The notes: generated from the letters alone by a model not told the origin. A stretch of DNA of 64,000 nucleotides from Liquidambar formosana (GCA_039720395.1 CM077822.1:20791267-20855266), one strand, 5' to 3'; counted from the stretch's first letter, positions 36,049 through 49,413 are shown. Numbers and translations: made by a program.

Positions 36049-36344
36049 ACACATAGATACATATCTATAATAATATAACATAGGGATACATGTACATAAT
36101 CAATTCTCATTTGTTTGTTATACACGTGGTATAATATGAGTGGGAGGGAGGAGCAATTGCTCCTCTACTGTGAGGAGTCAAGTATTATTCTTCTCTATCA
36201 CATTCCTTTTGCACGTCCACGTGGGCCCACACCACGTCTTGTGCATGGCCCACATAGATGGTAAAGAACCAATTGTTGCAACTGTGGATAGCAAGCCCCA
36301 ATTGGAAAATGTCTCTAAGTGAAAAAACCCATCAATAGAGGGTC

Positions 36345-36384
<40 letters not shown>

Positions 36385-37370
36385 TTTAGGGTTGAAAGGA
36401 CTTGGTGATTTAAGCCATTGGGGCTAGCCTAGTGATGAGGGAGGATGCGAGAAAATGATAGGAATAGGATAAATTAAGGGTTCGAACCTTCCCAATGTAC
36501 CATTAATAAATAATAATAAAAAAGAAAGAAAAAGAAAAGAAAGAAGCAGAAAGGACCTGGTGAGGGGTTCAATTGACTAAACAAAGAAAGCAGGTAGTAA
36601 TTATAAAATCAGTTTGAGCTAATATCTTTCTTATTAGATGCTGACGATGCCACCTTGAGACACAATCGAGCATTGTGAAATTGGATGGGTGTGGCACTAT
36701 GGCATACTGAATCCTTTAGTATTTTTAAGGACCAAGACAGCTTTATAACAACTTAGTGAAAAACACAACCCAATGAGTGGATCGATTGAAAGCCCATGTG
36801 GCCGGTTCAACTAGATTGGCTAGGATCACAATTGTAATTTATGAATCATAACAAATTCGATATTTTTGACCAGTGGCTGAGTGCTTTACTTAGGCTAAAA
36901 AAATAAATAAAATTAATAAATCACCAAACACAAGAAGAAATTAAGGGTTTGTTTGGGTGTTCAATTTGAAATTAAATAATTCAGGAAATTTTACACAATT
37001 TTGAAGGCATGAATCCATCACCTTGAATTATACTATTTAAAAAAAGTTGAAGTCATCACTATAATTGATATTGTAAAATCAATTCTTAGATGAAATGCCA
37101 CTATTTGGTATTTTCATTCTTACTTGTGATAACTATCATTTTCTTAAATTTGTTAATTCAATGTGATAGATTGTGTCTTTAACACTAAGTAAAATTTCTT
37201 GAATTGTTTAATTTCGTATTGGACAATTTTGAATTGTTTAATGAAATAAAAATATATAAAAGATCACATAAAATGTTTGGGTACTGGAAAAAAATATGCA
37301 AATAGGATTTAGAATTAAGAATATCCCTGCACCCTTTTTTTTTTTCTTTTCTGTCTTTCATGGCCCCTGT
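36047..37370. other. Intergenic with GA repeat
   Basis: A (GA)n run lies at 36348-36380. 36950-37250 has MITE-like inverted text around TAAAATTTCTTGAATTGTTT, also seen at 31245-31300. No gene recognised. Confidence 0.5.
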
Positions 37371-38913
37371 CTCTCTCTTCTGTTCTTTTGATTTCTCTCA
37401 AATCCCTAACCCTAACCCTAACCCTAACCCATAGCTAATCTGAGATTTTTTTTATTTTTTATTTTCCTTAATAATTGCAGCAGGAAAACTCCAAAAACAT
37501 AATATTGGCTCAACTTCCCTGCATTTTTTCCCATGTCTCTATTGAGTTGAAGCGTAATCGAAATAGAGTGCAAAATATTAGGCCATTGACTCTCAACCAT
37601 GTTAAAGGGATAATTAAGCAGGCCACGGACTGATTACCTTCTCGAGACCTTCAATTCCTCTGTGATACCATAAGCACTATCGCCGCACAGGTACATTGCA
37701 CCCATTTTCTCCTCACTTCCTTCAGCTTCTCTTATGAACAATCTATCACTTGTTTCCCTGTCATCAGGTTGCATTCTGCCTCTTAAATTAATATTTACTT
37801 TTGTTGATTCTCTCCACTTCTCTTTCTACTTTGCATCTCCAGTGTGGGAAGGAAAAGAGAAGATATCAGAAAAGAGGGCAGCATCTTCGGTGTGGGCTGG
37901 TAAGCCAATTTTCCATTCTTTATTCTTGAGTTTGGGACTGAAATTTTTTATTTTCAGAGTTTCATTTGAGGGGTTCATGTATTCTCACCTGCCTATATGA
38001 GAAATTTAATTTTTAATGTGGATTGTTGCCAATTAGCTCTCATCTTTGCATACTCGGTTTTCAATTGGTGGCATAAATATGATGAGCAAGTATCACACTA
38101 TTCCTCTCCATAAGTGAAAATAATTTGCACAACGGTCAATATGTTTCCAGTTGAAATTTTCTCTAAGGATAAAAAGGAAAATACATTGTCAAGGGATAAT
38201 TAACACCCTCATTTCATAGTTTACAAGTGAGTACTTCCATTCCGTGTCATTTGACTTTTTTTTTTTTGTTTTTTTTTTTTTTACATATATATATATATAT
38301 ATATTTTTTTTTTTTCTGGATTATTGGTAACATTTGGATCTGCTAATGTGGTGACCCAAATTGGTGGCGCCATTATGACCATTGTAAAGGCTGCCTTATT
38401 TAACCAATTAAGGATTTGGCTTAAACTCAAGGACAAAGAGTCATCCTAGCAAGCATCGCCAATGCCACAGCTCACACATTCTCGATCTGTGTTCAAATTC
38501 GAGGGATTTAGGTGGGCTGCCTTATTTATCCAATTAAGGATTTGGCTCGACTTGGACCCTCTCCCAACCGACGACCAGTCTCAGGTCAATCTCTAATTCA
38601 CACTCTATTTCTTGCTCTCTCCTGTCCGTCCCCTCTGTTCTTTTGATTTCTGCTCTCAATGCCATAACCCTAACCCTAACCCTAACCTTAACCCATAGCT
38701 AATCTTTTTATTTATTATTACTATTTTTTCTTTCCATTTGGGAATGGTAAGTTGGTTCTGATTTTGTTCTTGAGGGCTTAGAGTTTGATTCCAAACCCAA
38801 AAAAAAACAAAAGAGGTTTTGACTTTCTCTATATGACTTTATCTTCTCAAGTGCATTTGCGGGTCAAATGCACATCTTAACCATTTATCGTATCTAAGGT
38901 CCACTATTTCAAT
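37371..38913. other. Duplicated leader-like region with telomere-type repeats, possible exon relic
   Basis: Two copies of a CT-rich leader followed by CCCTAA repeats (37404-37430 and 38665-38693) and CATAGCTAATC. Between them, 37540-37691 reads ELKRNRNRVQ, NIRPLTLNHVKGIIKQATD, stop, LPSRDLQFLCDTISTIAAQ, then GTACAT, like a decayed exon of an unrecognised gene. A separate tandem repeat around TTAAGGATTTGGCT spans 38390-38560. Confidence 0.4.
37404..37430 (+). repeat. CCCTAA repeat x 4 (telo-box like)
   Basis: Four and a half units of CCCTAA. A twin with one change occurs at 38665-38693. Short runs of this type occur in plant promoters. Confidence 0.85.
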
Positions 38914-39339
38914 CATAGTTATTAAACCCAGACCAGACACTGACCTGGTTGAGAGGCTGGGTCACCAGATTATTGGTTCAACCGTCGGGCCACTAGTTGG
39001 ACCGGTGTTATAATTAAAAAATTACAAAAAATTGGCTTGGTGGCAAGGGCCTTCAGCATATTCTCTTCCTTACAATTTGCATGGGATTCTGTTCTCGTGT
39101 CCCACTTGCTATGCGTTGAATTATTTGGTCACAAACAAAAGTACAATGCAGCTATTGGCGGGTCAAACCGTTCCGATTCATGCCAGTTCGCTTAAAATTG
39201 TTCCCATTTGGACGGTTTCTACTGGTTCACTCCAGTTGAAGTGCTTGAAGTCTTGAACGATCCTCATAGAGAACCGAACCGGTCTAAGGCCCGGTTCACT
39301 GGTCAGACGGGCTAGTCCAATCTGGGTTTAATAACTAAG
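38914..39339. mobile_element. hAT-like MITE, relative of 30140-30616
   Basis: Ends CATAGTTATTAAACCC and GGGTTTAATAACTAAG are inverted; the interior has GACCGG-type words like the copy in the TNL tail. Target duplication not readable. Confidence 0.55.
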
Positions 39340-39374
39340 ATGTGCACATGACGATCAAGTGTAGTTGAGAGGAT

Positions 39375-39421
<47 letters not shown>

Positions 39422-41778
39422 TTGTTGTTGTTTTTGGTGGATAAGTGAGAGGATCTTTTCCCTTCATTACCCATCTAGCAAGTAGCAACTAGAATATATA
39501 ACTAGTATTATTGTTATTATTTTTCATGCTTATCTGGTATCTATATATGTGTGCTTCTATGTGTATTTATGATTGTATGTATGTATGTGGACATTTAATT
39601 ATGCACACATGATCCCTGTGAGCACACAATACCTTAAATATCCCACTATAATGAAGGAGAGAATCATGGGTAATGGGTAGTAGATTTGAGCTCAAAATTT
39701 TTCATGTTTTAGGTCATCAGAATGCCCTCTTCATGAGGCAAGATTCAACCAACTATAATATTAAAAATTTGAGATTATTTTGCTAAAGTTGGACATTTGA
39801 TTTTTTTCTTTTTCTTTTTTTTTTTTCTTTTTTCTTTTCATTAGTACGAACCAATTTATTGATAAATAAAATCGGATGATGATTGTTTCCTACAATAAAA
39901 AGAAATTAATAATAATAATACTAAAATAAAATCGGATGTATGTTTTAAAATCTGCTTTTGTGATATATGGATACAATGCATATAAATATGCATGCAATGG
40001 ACTCATAACCATTTTTTTTTTTAAACATTCGATATTATTATTAACATCGACTTACCCAACTATTTGGGAAATCTCAACAACACAAATCACTCCGACTCTT
40101 CAAATCTAGGTGGTAAAAGAGTGATTTCTTCAAGAAAATACTCCAACATTTTTGTTTTCCTTCCCCCCCGGCAGTCAAGGAATTGGAGAATTTTAAAATT
40201 AAGTATAGAAAATAGTGTAGAAGGACATGGGCAGCCTACTTTTTTTTGAGGGATGGACTATGGTAGTTTTGTTTATAGAAGACTATGGGGTCTTGAAGTA
40301 GAGTTGTTGTTTTATTAGGTGGGAATAATATAGTAAATTTGGGAAACTTAGTTGTATGGTATCATGGTAGCCTGCTGAGGGATGTTTGTGATACTCTTTT
40401 AAATGATGGTTGTGTGCTTTTATTCAGGACATTTTGAGCCTATTTTTTTAACGTAATTATTTTATTTTATTTTACATTCTTAACGTCTTCCTTTTTTCCC
40501 CTCCTTTGAAAAATCTAAATTTAGGGGCAATTGATAAAGGGGAAAGGGATTTGAGAATTCAATAGATAGAGGAAGCCCACGCCCTGAGATTTTGCGCCCT
40601 CACTTAGTTTGGCAGGTTAGTAGAAGATTAACATGGGCAGCACAATTTTGGGACAGACATGTACTTAGTGGGTATTGCACTCCTTGCTTCCAGTGAGTGT
40701 CTAGAACAGCTGCAACAAAAGAAGGTTTTTTTAGTATTTTATTCTGTATTGTTCTCCATTAACATAAATGTGGTTATTGTTCTCCATCAACATAGGTGTG
40801 GTGGTGTTTTCTTAAAATAGAATTCACTCCAAAATTTATTGTCCTTTCATGAAATTCAGTATGATACGCTCTTGGTCATTGAATGGAGAACATCTATCCA
40901 AATTGTGTTGATAAGAACAAATCACTATGGAGGATCCATGGGACATATCAGCATGTCCCCATGTCCATAATGAACAAGGCAACTATTGTGGCATCTTTTC
41001 AAACCAGCTATTTCATTTCAGTCTCTCATTAATATTTTGGAATCGACTTGTTTTCAAGTGCCAGATCAAAATTTTTGTGTCTCGATCATCATTCATAGTT
41101 TATGTTATAAGCTTCACTCTTTGGCCCCATTACATGGCTCATTTTATTTACTGCTTCCTTCTGATCATTTGAGGGTTTAATTTCAATTTTTACCCAAATA
41201 ACTTTCAAGAGTTTCATAACATAAAAAAGCTGGTTCCTGCACAATGCCAATGTAAGGTCAGACAGTTTTTTTTTTCTTCCTCCTTCTGAGTTGCTAATTT
41301 TGGCATTTCCGATGTTGGTGGTCCATTGTTATCAAAAGCTTAGGCATGTAATGCTGCGCTACCTGCCAAATGGTTAGGCCTATCTAGAAATGGAACCAGA
41401 ATCAGCTAGTGGCTTTTTTTTGGCACTTCCTACTTTGATTTCTAGAATGATTAGTAAAGCATGTATTTTGTGGTGCTTGGTTTTTGAATGACTATATATA
41501 TGGGTCACATGTGATGGGTAAATTATATTAAAGTGATATATAATGCCAATGGTGCCTTTATTGCTGCTTCGGAATCACTTACATATGAATGATAACTGTC
41601 AAAGATGCCTATACCCTTGATAGAGATCAAATTCTTGGAAGCAAAGGGTATCAATGCTGAGCATATGTTTGTTATGTTTCAGTTTCACTATTGAAGTATT
41701 GAAGGGGATTGAGTGGTCTTATGATAAAAATGAGAGATACTGAGATAGTGAGATGTGTTCATGACAACCATTGGGTGG
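39340..41778. other. Intergenic, no gene seen
   Basis: A T run of about 42 at 39378-39420 is followed by AT-rich DNA. Short open frames at 40064 and 40927 have no recognisable motif or splice context. Confidence 0.5.
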
Positions 41779-43212
41779 TTATCTACCAGATTATGCTCCT
41801 TATCCTGCTATTGTGCCTAAGATGGAAGATGGAAGCAATCTTCTTCTCCTTTTGATTGTTTGTGAGTATATTGCATCCAGCTGTTAAATAGATGAATTGA
41901 AAGAACTTTTGGAAACTGCATTAGATGCTATTAGCTAAATGTTTCCCCCTGGTATTTGTGTCTCAGGCTAGGCCCACTCCATATCAAATAATAAAGCAGA
42001 TGATAGATAAGATGGGTATGCACTATGCTTTTTCCCCTCTAATTCTTTCATGTTTTTTTATTCTAGATGTCCAATATCTATAGAACTTATGTTTTTATAG
42101 AACCTTAAATCTACTTGTTCATGTATTTTCTAATTATTAAAGGTGAAACTTGTCCAAGTCACGAAGAGAGTACAGGAAGCATATTTTGCTCGGTTATACC
42201 TTACAAAGGCAACTTCCACTGTTTGCCCTTGATTCACCCAGCAAACATGTGAAACCAGTTATACCCTAGATACAAACCGCAAATTGAGTAACTGGTTAGC
42301 TGATCATATCTTCAATGCATGGATAGATGGATTATGAAGCAGAGACTGTTAGTTTTGATATTCAACCTTCTAATGTCATTAACATTGCAGTAAGATGCAA
42401 GGTACTTTGGCTCCCCTCAATACTTATTATTAAATTTATTTTCATACATGAGGTGTTGAAACTGTCTTTAGAGCGTGTTTGGCAAGACCAGAATCAGGGG
42501 GAAAGGAATGGTTGAAACTATTCCTTTCCCTTGTTTGGCATAGGTGGAAAATGTGGAATCATTAGAAAGGAAAGGATGGAAGGGATTTGGAATGGCATCC
42601 ATACAGTCTTTTATTCTACCCATATGTGGGTGGATTTGGGGGGAAAGGTAAGCTTATTTAAGAAAGGCTTTCCCTCCTATTTCAAAACTAAACCAGAGAA
42701 TGGAAATTTTTTTTTTCTTTCCAATGATTCTTTTCCTTTCTTTTAGAATCTCTAGTGCCAAACATCGTGTTTTGTGCCCATTGCGTACATATTACCATGG
42801 AACAAGGACATATTCCAAATTTATCCAGTTGCAAAAGTTTGACATGGAAAATATTGGACCTCTTTAAGTACGACATTAGCCACAGGCATACTTTAGTTGG
42901 TTAGCAGTATGGCCAAGTTGTCCCATACCTTTTTTTCCCTAGAGAAGGAGTCTTGATGCATGTGACAGCTTGGATCTCCCCCCATGTCTTTGCCCAAGTG
43001 GAAACAGGGCAGGTTTACTTAGTGCAACTAATATATATTTCATTGCTAATGTGATGGTAAATGCTAATTTTATGCCATATCACATGTAGGTGCCTATACA
43101 AGTAAACTAGTATTTGGCATGCAATGATGGAATGAAAATTGTGGAACCTGCAAATCCAGCAGCACAAGCTCCTTTGTCTAATGTTTTATCATCCACAGAA
43201 GTGGATAGCTAA
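41779..43212 (+). pseudogene. Bifunctional nuclease (BBD/DUF151 family) relic, copy B
   Basis: Same exon pieces as copy A: YPAIVPKMEDG, ARPTPYQIIKQMIDKMG (from 41967), a VTKRVQEAYFARLYL exon (from 42143), EAETVSFDIQPSNVINIAV (42327-42402) and the last exon (43090-43212). The MPSLM exon present in copy A is missing: 41951 joins directly to sequence that lies 665 bp further on in A. The last exon has TAG at 43108-43110 where copy A has AAG, so the C-terminus VPIQVN is cut before YLACNDGMKIVEPANPA. The first part of the gene lies elsewhere, at 55802-55928. Confidence 0.8.
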
Positions 43213-43419
43213 ATTGATAAATTCTATTCACATGGGCTTCGTTCAATTTGGATGTTAAACAATTGGTATCTGAAGTGTTCTTTCTTTCGTTTTTCTTTGT
43301 ACTATTTTTTTCATTCACACTCTCAACTTAAAGATATGAAACTTAAAAACGCTGCCTCTCACAGCCACGTGCACCTTAGCCCCTCGTTACTTTTAAAAGA
43401 TAAGTTCGCCCTTTTAACA
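43213..43419. repeat. Block Y, copy B, first part
   Basis: Matches 20417-20631 of copy A up to the CACTA insertion point. The rest of this copy resumes at 49414. Confidence 0.8.
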
Positions 43420-43489
43420 CACTACAACAAAAGTGAGTATTTACGACTTAAAATTAACGACTTGCATGATTGCAAGCCATTAATATGGG

Positions 43490-43830
43490 TCTTTTACGAC
43501 GTGTTTATTTAGCACGTCGTTAAAAGACCCCATATAGACAAAATTCACGACATACAAAGAAAGTATGTCGTCAATAACATTTATTACGACGTGTTTGGCA
43601 CGTCGTAAATGCTATCGCGAGAAATGCCTATTTACAACGTGCTTTACACGTCGTTAAAAATGGAGCAATCCCGCACATGTGTAAATGGAGAATTCGACTT
43701 ATTTTTTACGACATGTTTTGCACGTCGTAAATGCTCTAACGAGATTAGCTTATTTACGGCGAATTGTACACGTCGTAAATACTATAGCCTCTCTAACTCT
43801 TTTTTACAGCTCGCTTCTACACGTCGTCAA
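43490..43830. repeat. Left subterminal array of the CACTA element
   Basis: About five palindromic pairs of ACGACGTG and CACGTCGT, 30-70 bp apart. Confidence 0.85.
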
Positions 43831-44850
43831 TAAGCTTAGCACTGCGAAATTTTTAGCGGGTTCTATTCCCTCTTCGATTATTTTGCATTTTTCATTTATT
43901 CTCTTTTTGAACTAGGGCACGCATTCTTTCTTTCTCTCTTCCTCCTCCCAAATCTCAAATCCAAAAGTTGGTGTTCTCTCTAATATCAAATCAGGTTCTC
44001 TCTCTTTCTCTCAGAGCTCAAATAAGGAACAATGGTGTCGATGGAGACACAGCGCCACACCTGGTTCGTCTCTCGATCTATGTCTCTCTCGCTGTGTATT
44101 TGATTTAAGTTAGCCCTAATTCTGTCTCTCTTTATGCTCTGTTTTTTTTTTTTTGCTACTTTACCTTTCCATTTCACTCACTCCTTCCTCTAACATCTTA
44201 TTATAAACTAGGGCAAATTTCTCTGCCTCCCAAATGTAGTGTACGGTGTTTCTCATTCTCATTCTCTTTATACATCTCATTATGATGGCTCTCTAATTTG
44301 ATTTTGAACTGGGACTAAAGTAGGGCATTCTCTCATTCATGGAGGAAGTTAACGATGCATGACCAAGGATTGAAATATGATTGTGACTCCTCGGACCTTC
44401 TCTCACCTTGGAAATCGACCATACGATATGTCTCTCCTTCTCAATCTGATTGTGAACTAGTGCATTTTGCTTATTTATAAATTTTTTTTTCATTTTTTTA
44501 TGTGCATTTTTTTCATTTAGCCCTAATTTTTGGGGTAGGATTTGTATATTTTCTGATTTTTGCTTCGTTTTCAATTAATTGTGGTGAGATGTTTCCAACA
44601 TTGTGAAAAATTTTGCTTTCCTTTTGTTTCGTGTGAGAAAACCTTGAGTTTGGGGAAAAAAACTTGAATTTGGAGTTCAAAAATGGTTTAATATAGTAGA
44701 AATGAGCTGATTTTGGACAATAGATCTAAGGTTTAATATAGCAAGCTGAGCCTATGAGCCAGCCTAGTTTGGGCCGAATAGATTCAAGAGTGATAGTATG
44801 TTCTGTTGTTGATTCTGAACAGTTGGGATAAAGCACCTTTATCATTATGT

Positions 44851-45996
44851 TATTGTTGATGGTTTTCCTTTCACCATTCACAATTAATGAATTAGAATAC
44901 CCTATAGCACTATGGAGGGTGATAGTGGAGATAGTGTTATAACTATTTTTCTTTCCCTTTTTTATTTTTTTATTTTTAAGTGCATCAACTCTATTGCTCC
45001 TACACTCCGTGAAAAATAAGATTTTGTTAGGATTCTCAATTCTGCATCTAATTATACTTGAACACAATGGGAAAATATTTGGGAAATACCCTATTTTCTT
45101 GGTTCAAGTCAAATGGTATTTTATATTATGAATTTCTTCTACAGCCTTTTTTTTTTTTTCTTTTCCTTTTCATTTGTTCATGGTGAAATTTATGTATGCA
45201 ACTTTTTTGTTACATCACTATTGTGATATGCTCATATAAAATCATTTTATTAATCTGCGTTATAGTGTTACACACACACACACAGAGAGTTACACAGTAT
45301 ATTTGCTGGGCTAATCTACAAGTACTTAAGTTTTACTATGTTTCAAACTTTTGGCATCCTGGGAACTTACGAATTGGGTGTATCATCAGTATTTTTTTAT
45401 GCTTGAAAACTGAACTAAATTATTAGGTTTTACCATTGAATGCTATTATGGACTATGATATGGTGTGTTCACTATCACAGGGAAAAAGTGAAGAAGACTG
45501 TGATATACGAGATCTAGTAATGTCTTTCTCTGGTCTTGAAGAGGTCTTTGCACAGTATACTTTTGCAAAGGTACAACTAAACATTCTTTTTCAATTTATT
45601 TGGGAGAAAAAGACTTAGTGTTACTTAGCTCTTATAATATATTGTTGATGGTTTTCCTTTCACCATTCACAATTAATGAATTGGAATACCCTATAGCACT
45701 ATGGAGGGTGACAGTGGAGATAGTGTTATAACTATTTTTCTTTCCCATTTTTTTTTTTTTTTAAAGTGCATCAACTCTATTGCTCCTGCACTCTGTGAAA
45801 AATAAGATTTTGTTAGGATTCTCAATTTTGCATCTAATTATACTTGAACACAATGGGAAAATATTTGGGAAATACCCTATTTTGTTGGTTCAAGTCAAAT
45901 GGTATTTTATATTATGAATTTCTTCTACAGCCCTTTTTTTTTTTTTTTTTCCTTTTCATTTGTTCATGTTGAAATTTATGTTTGCAACTTTTTTGT
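44851..45996 (+). repeat. Internal direct duplication 1 (44851-45213 and 45641-45996)
   Basis: About 355 bp repeated, starting ATTGTTGATGGTTTTCCTTT and ending near ATGCAACTTTTTTGTT. High identity; differences are mostly in T-run length. Confidence 0.85.
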
Positions 45997-46932
45997 TCTC
46001 TTTTGCAGTTTGTGGAAGCAGTTCTCGCAATATAAGCCGGTCCCTAGATATTATATAATTTATAGCATACATGTATTAAAGCACCTAAACAGTCTACTTA
46101 ATTAACTAAAGATTTTTTTTGTGTCAGGTGAACTTTTGCTTCATTGTGCAGTTGTTCATGGAGAAATAATTGCCTTGTGGTCATATGATCAAATAGTACA
46201 ACATTGTGAAAACATGAAGATTATCATGTTGGTAGACAGTAGCTTATGAACTTTGTTAAATTATCAGTAATTGAATAGAGTTAACAAAACAGTGGCAGTT
46301 TCTATCTCATGAATTATTATGTATGTGTGAACTTATAGATATACGGTATAACTTGATGTTATATAGATACACACACTGTTATTCTCTCGCAATTTTCTCT
46401 AGAAGCTTTTCTCTGCCATGTGCTTATTGGATGGTTATTTGATATAATGTCTACTACCACTAATACTAAATATGATATTATCCTCAATTAGTATGAGTTA
46501 GTTATTGTTGTTACATCACTATTGTGATATGCTTATATAAAATCATTTTATCAATCTGTGTTATAGTGTTACACACACACACACAGAGTATATTTGCTGG
46601 GCTAATCTACAAGTACTTAAGTTTTACTATGTTTCACACTTTTGGCATCCTGGGAACTTACAAATTGGGTGTATCATCAGTATTTTTTTATGCTTGAAAA
46701 CTCAACTAAATTATTAGGTTTTACCATTGAATGCTATTATGGACCATGATATGGTGTGTTCACTATCACAGGGAAAAAGTGAAGAAGACAGTGATATACG
46801 AGATCTAGTAATGTCTTTCTCTGGTCTTGAGGAGAAGGTCTTTGCATAGTATACTTTTGCAAAGGTATAACTAAACATTCTTTTTCAATTTATTTGGAAA
46901 AAGACTTAGTGTTACTTAGCTCTTATAATATA
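45210..46932 (+). repeat. Internal direct duplication 2 (45210-45643 and 46511-46932)
   Basis: About 425 bp repeated, starting TTACATCACTATTGTGATAT. Together with duplication 1 the arrangement is interleaved, as if a unit of about 1.3 kb had been duplicated and partly lost. Confidence 0.85.
45481..45570 (+). other. Exon-like segment inside the CACTA element, possible captured host gene piece
   Basis: Ninety bases bounded by CACAG and GTACAA code GKSEEDCDIRDLVMSF followed by a VFAQYTFAK ending, open in one frame. The duplicate at 46772-46864 has extra codons and a TAG. A further exon-like start (FVEAVLAI) follows TTTGCAG near 46009. I do not recognise the parent gene. Confidence 0.4.
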
Positions 46933-46999
46933 TATGAGTATTATGGTTTAGCTGGGGGTTCCTTCTATGATCTTGTATAATAACCTTAACAGGCTTTTG

Positions 47000-49000
47000 A
47001 GTGCACTGGTTCTAATTTGGGCTGGAAAATTTGGTGAAGTCATGGGAAAAAAGAGGCTTACATGGGTGGGCCTGACTAGTGTTTCTGATCTAAGCTGTCA
47101 ATAATGAAATATAGGCTGAATGTGACAGCCATATCTAGATTTCAATACTTTCTTCTTTTTCATGTGCTAATCTATTAGGCAATAGAAGTGGGATTGTTGA
47201 GCTAAAAGTGATTTACATTGTGCTATATTACAAAGCTGAAAGCTAAATTAAGTGAGGAAGTCAATAAAATGTGAAATACAATAAGCTTTGGGGCTGGGTG
47301 CATTTGGTGCTGCAACTGAAGTTCATGCTTGAGCAATCTCAAAATAGAATGTTGATACCTTATTTTGTGGATTATGTCTTATAATATCACTTTGAGGTAT
47401 TCTTAGGATTTGGGTTTTTCTTCCAGTTTTTGATCCTTTTATTCGGGGTGGCTTTATGTCCTCTTATAGTTTTGTTGCATCTAGTAATCTGTCACTTCTT
47501 TTGAGAGGATATTTGCTTTAGGACTTACGTGGTCTGTAATCAGTATGTAAACAAAGAACCAGAGATTACACGATTCTACAATGTCATTGTATATTAGGAT
47601 AATGAAATAAGATGGGCAAATTGCTAATTTCTTCAAGTGAATTACTTTTCAAAGACTATCCTCCACATGATTTAAATGCCTTGATCTATTTCGGCTGAAG
47701 CAATAATAATGAGAAAAATAAATTAGAATTCAACTTTACATTGCCTCATTTTCACTATTTGGGGTCAGCTGCACTAATACCTTTTCATTGTTCTACTTTA
47801 TTTAGGGCCGTATCCGCTGTTAGATCATAGCTTGCCATTGAATTAGAATTAGTGCCTTGTTAAAAATTTTAGATGTGGAAGACCCTAATTTCATTGGAGG
47901 AGATTAAAAACATTCATCTGTAAAGTTTGTTGAGGAGCTAATACTGCAAGCTTCTTAAGAAGCTATTTACAGGTCACTACGTGAGATATGAATAGAATGT
48001 TCTCAACATGTCAATGTGTTAAGTGAAATGTTGATTAATGGCTTAGCTTGTGAATTTTTCTGGAGGTTGTCCCACGAACTTGATATCAATTATTTTCTTG
48101 AGCTTGAACAATGGTTCTTGTCGACAATCTGAACACTTTTCTTTATCACCAACACTGCTGACAGGTCTTTGATGGTCTTACTATTATCTTATAGATTTAA
48201 ATCTTAATTGTGCATATGATTATATATGTTAGAAATTTTATATTTTATTTTGATCTAACCTAAATGTGGGACTATAAAAATGGCATACTACGATTATAAA
48301 GTTCTGATGCATGTTGTTATATAGTTCAAATGCATGTTGAGATGCTTTAATTGGGGAAACTATGTCAACGATAACCCATTTGACATCCTAAATATGCAAA
48401 CTTTATCATGCTTGAATGTTGCTCTGTTATATTAGCTGAGATGTGTCTATTGGTGTTTTCTTCTGAATGCAACACTAGAAGTTATTCATCCACAAATGTC
48501 TAAATAGATAAGTTTGTTGGGATTAAGTTGCTTAATCTGAATTTATGATGTTTGTCTGGATTGAGTTGCTCAATTGTTGTCTTTATCTACCAATATTTCT
48601 TACCACTAATAATAAATTATACTGTTTTCTATTTCAGGGATATTAGGTTAAGGAGGCTAGGCATCTTAGCAACTCTTCTACTTTTTGAGATTGAAGAGGC
48701 TAGCTAGCTATTTTAGGCCAGGAAAACAGCGGCAATGAAAACCCATTCTCTCTTTTTGATCTTTATTTTAACATTCGTATAAATTTTGTTAGTCTAGTTT
48801 ACAAACAATATATGTACTTTAACTTGATGGATGGATGAATGTTTTTTGAATTTGGTTCAATTTAATTATTCAAATTATAGATATGGATAATTTGAATGAA
48901 TGATTTATTATGCGTTGGGCAATGATAGACATATGGCATTTGAAAGGTAACGTAGGAAAAGCAGGAAATAGGATATCCGAAGTAGGTTATAAAAAAAAAA
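47000..49000. other. CACTA interior without genes
   Basis: AT-rich sequence; only short open frames, no domain or repeat with defined borders seen. Confidence 0.5.
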
Positions 49001-49009
49001 AAAATGAAT

Positions 49010-49400
49010 ACAATCCACGGCATGCAATGTATGTCGTAAATACATTATAAATGATGTGCCAAGCATGTCGTAGAAATTTTTTTAGCTCAAACGCTAATCT
49101 ATTCACGACGTGCAATGTGCGTCGTGAATGCATGTACTTATTACGACGTGCAGGTTGTACGTCGTGAATGCATTTATTATGACGTGCGTTGCACGTCGTT
49201 AATGTACTTATTACGACGTGCAATGTACGTCGTGAATGCATCTATTACGACGTGCAATGTACGCCGTTAATGCATCTATTACGACGCGCAACGCACGTCG
49301 TTAAAAAGTCTCTACTTTCCATGGCGTGGCCCTAGACGACATGCAGATGTGCGTCGTGAAAACTCATTTACGACGTGTTTTGCACGTCGTGAAAAGTGGT
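49010..49400. repeat. Right subterminal array of the CACTA element
   Basis: At least eight ACGACGTGC..GCACGTCGT palindromes, regularly about 30 bp apart, denser than the left array. Confidence 0.85.
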
Positions 49401-49413
49401 TTTTCTTGTAGTG

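Larger units (their letters stand above)
43420..49413. mobile_element. Non-autonomous CACTA element, 5994 bp
   Basis: Starts CACTACAACAAAAGTG and ends TTTTTCTTGTAGTG. The target duplication is ACA on both sides (43417-43419, 49414-49416). Copy A of the host block has one ACA at the same place (20629-20631), so both ends and the duplication are confirmed by an empty site within this window. Subterminal arrays of ACGACGTG/CACGTCGT palindromes lie at 43490-43830 and 49010-49400. No TNP2 or TNPA-like gene is present; the interior is AT-rich with nested internal duplications. Mobility would need a transposase from elsewhere. The motif differs from ACGGCGT of the element at 1-10451, so the two belong to different subfamilies. 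Confidence 0.92.

Noticed and set aside
48987..49241. 84-codon minus-strand frame with repeated HSRRTLHVV words
   Set aside because: The repeats are translations of the CACTA subterminal array.
43490..49400. CRISPR-like regularly spaced palindromes
   Set aside because: They are CACTA subterminal repeats in both orientations at variable spacing, in a plant genome, next to CACTA ends.
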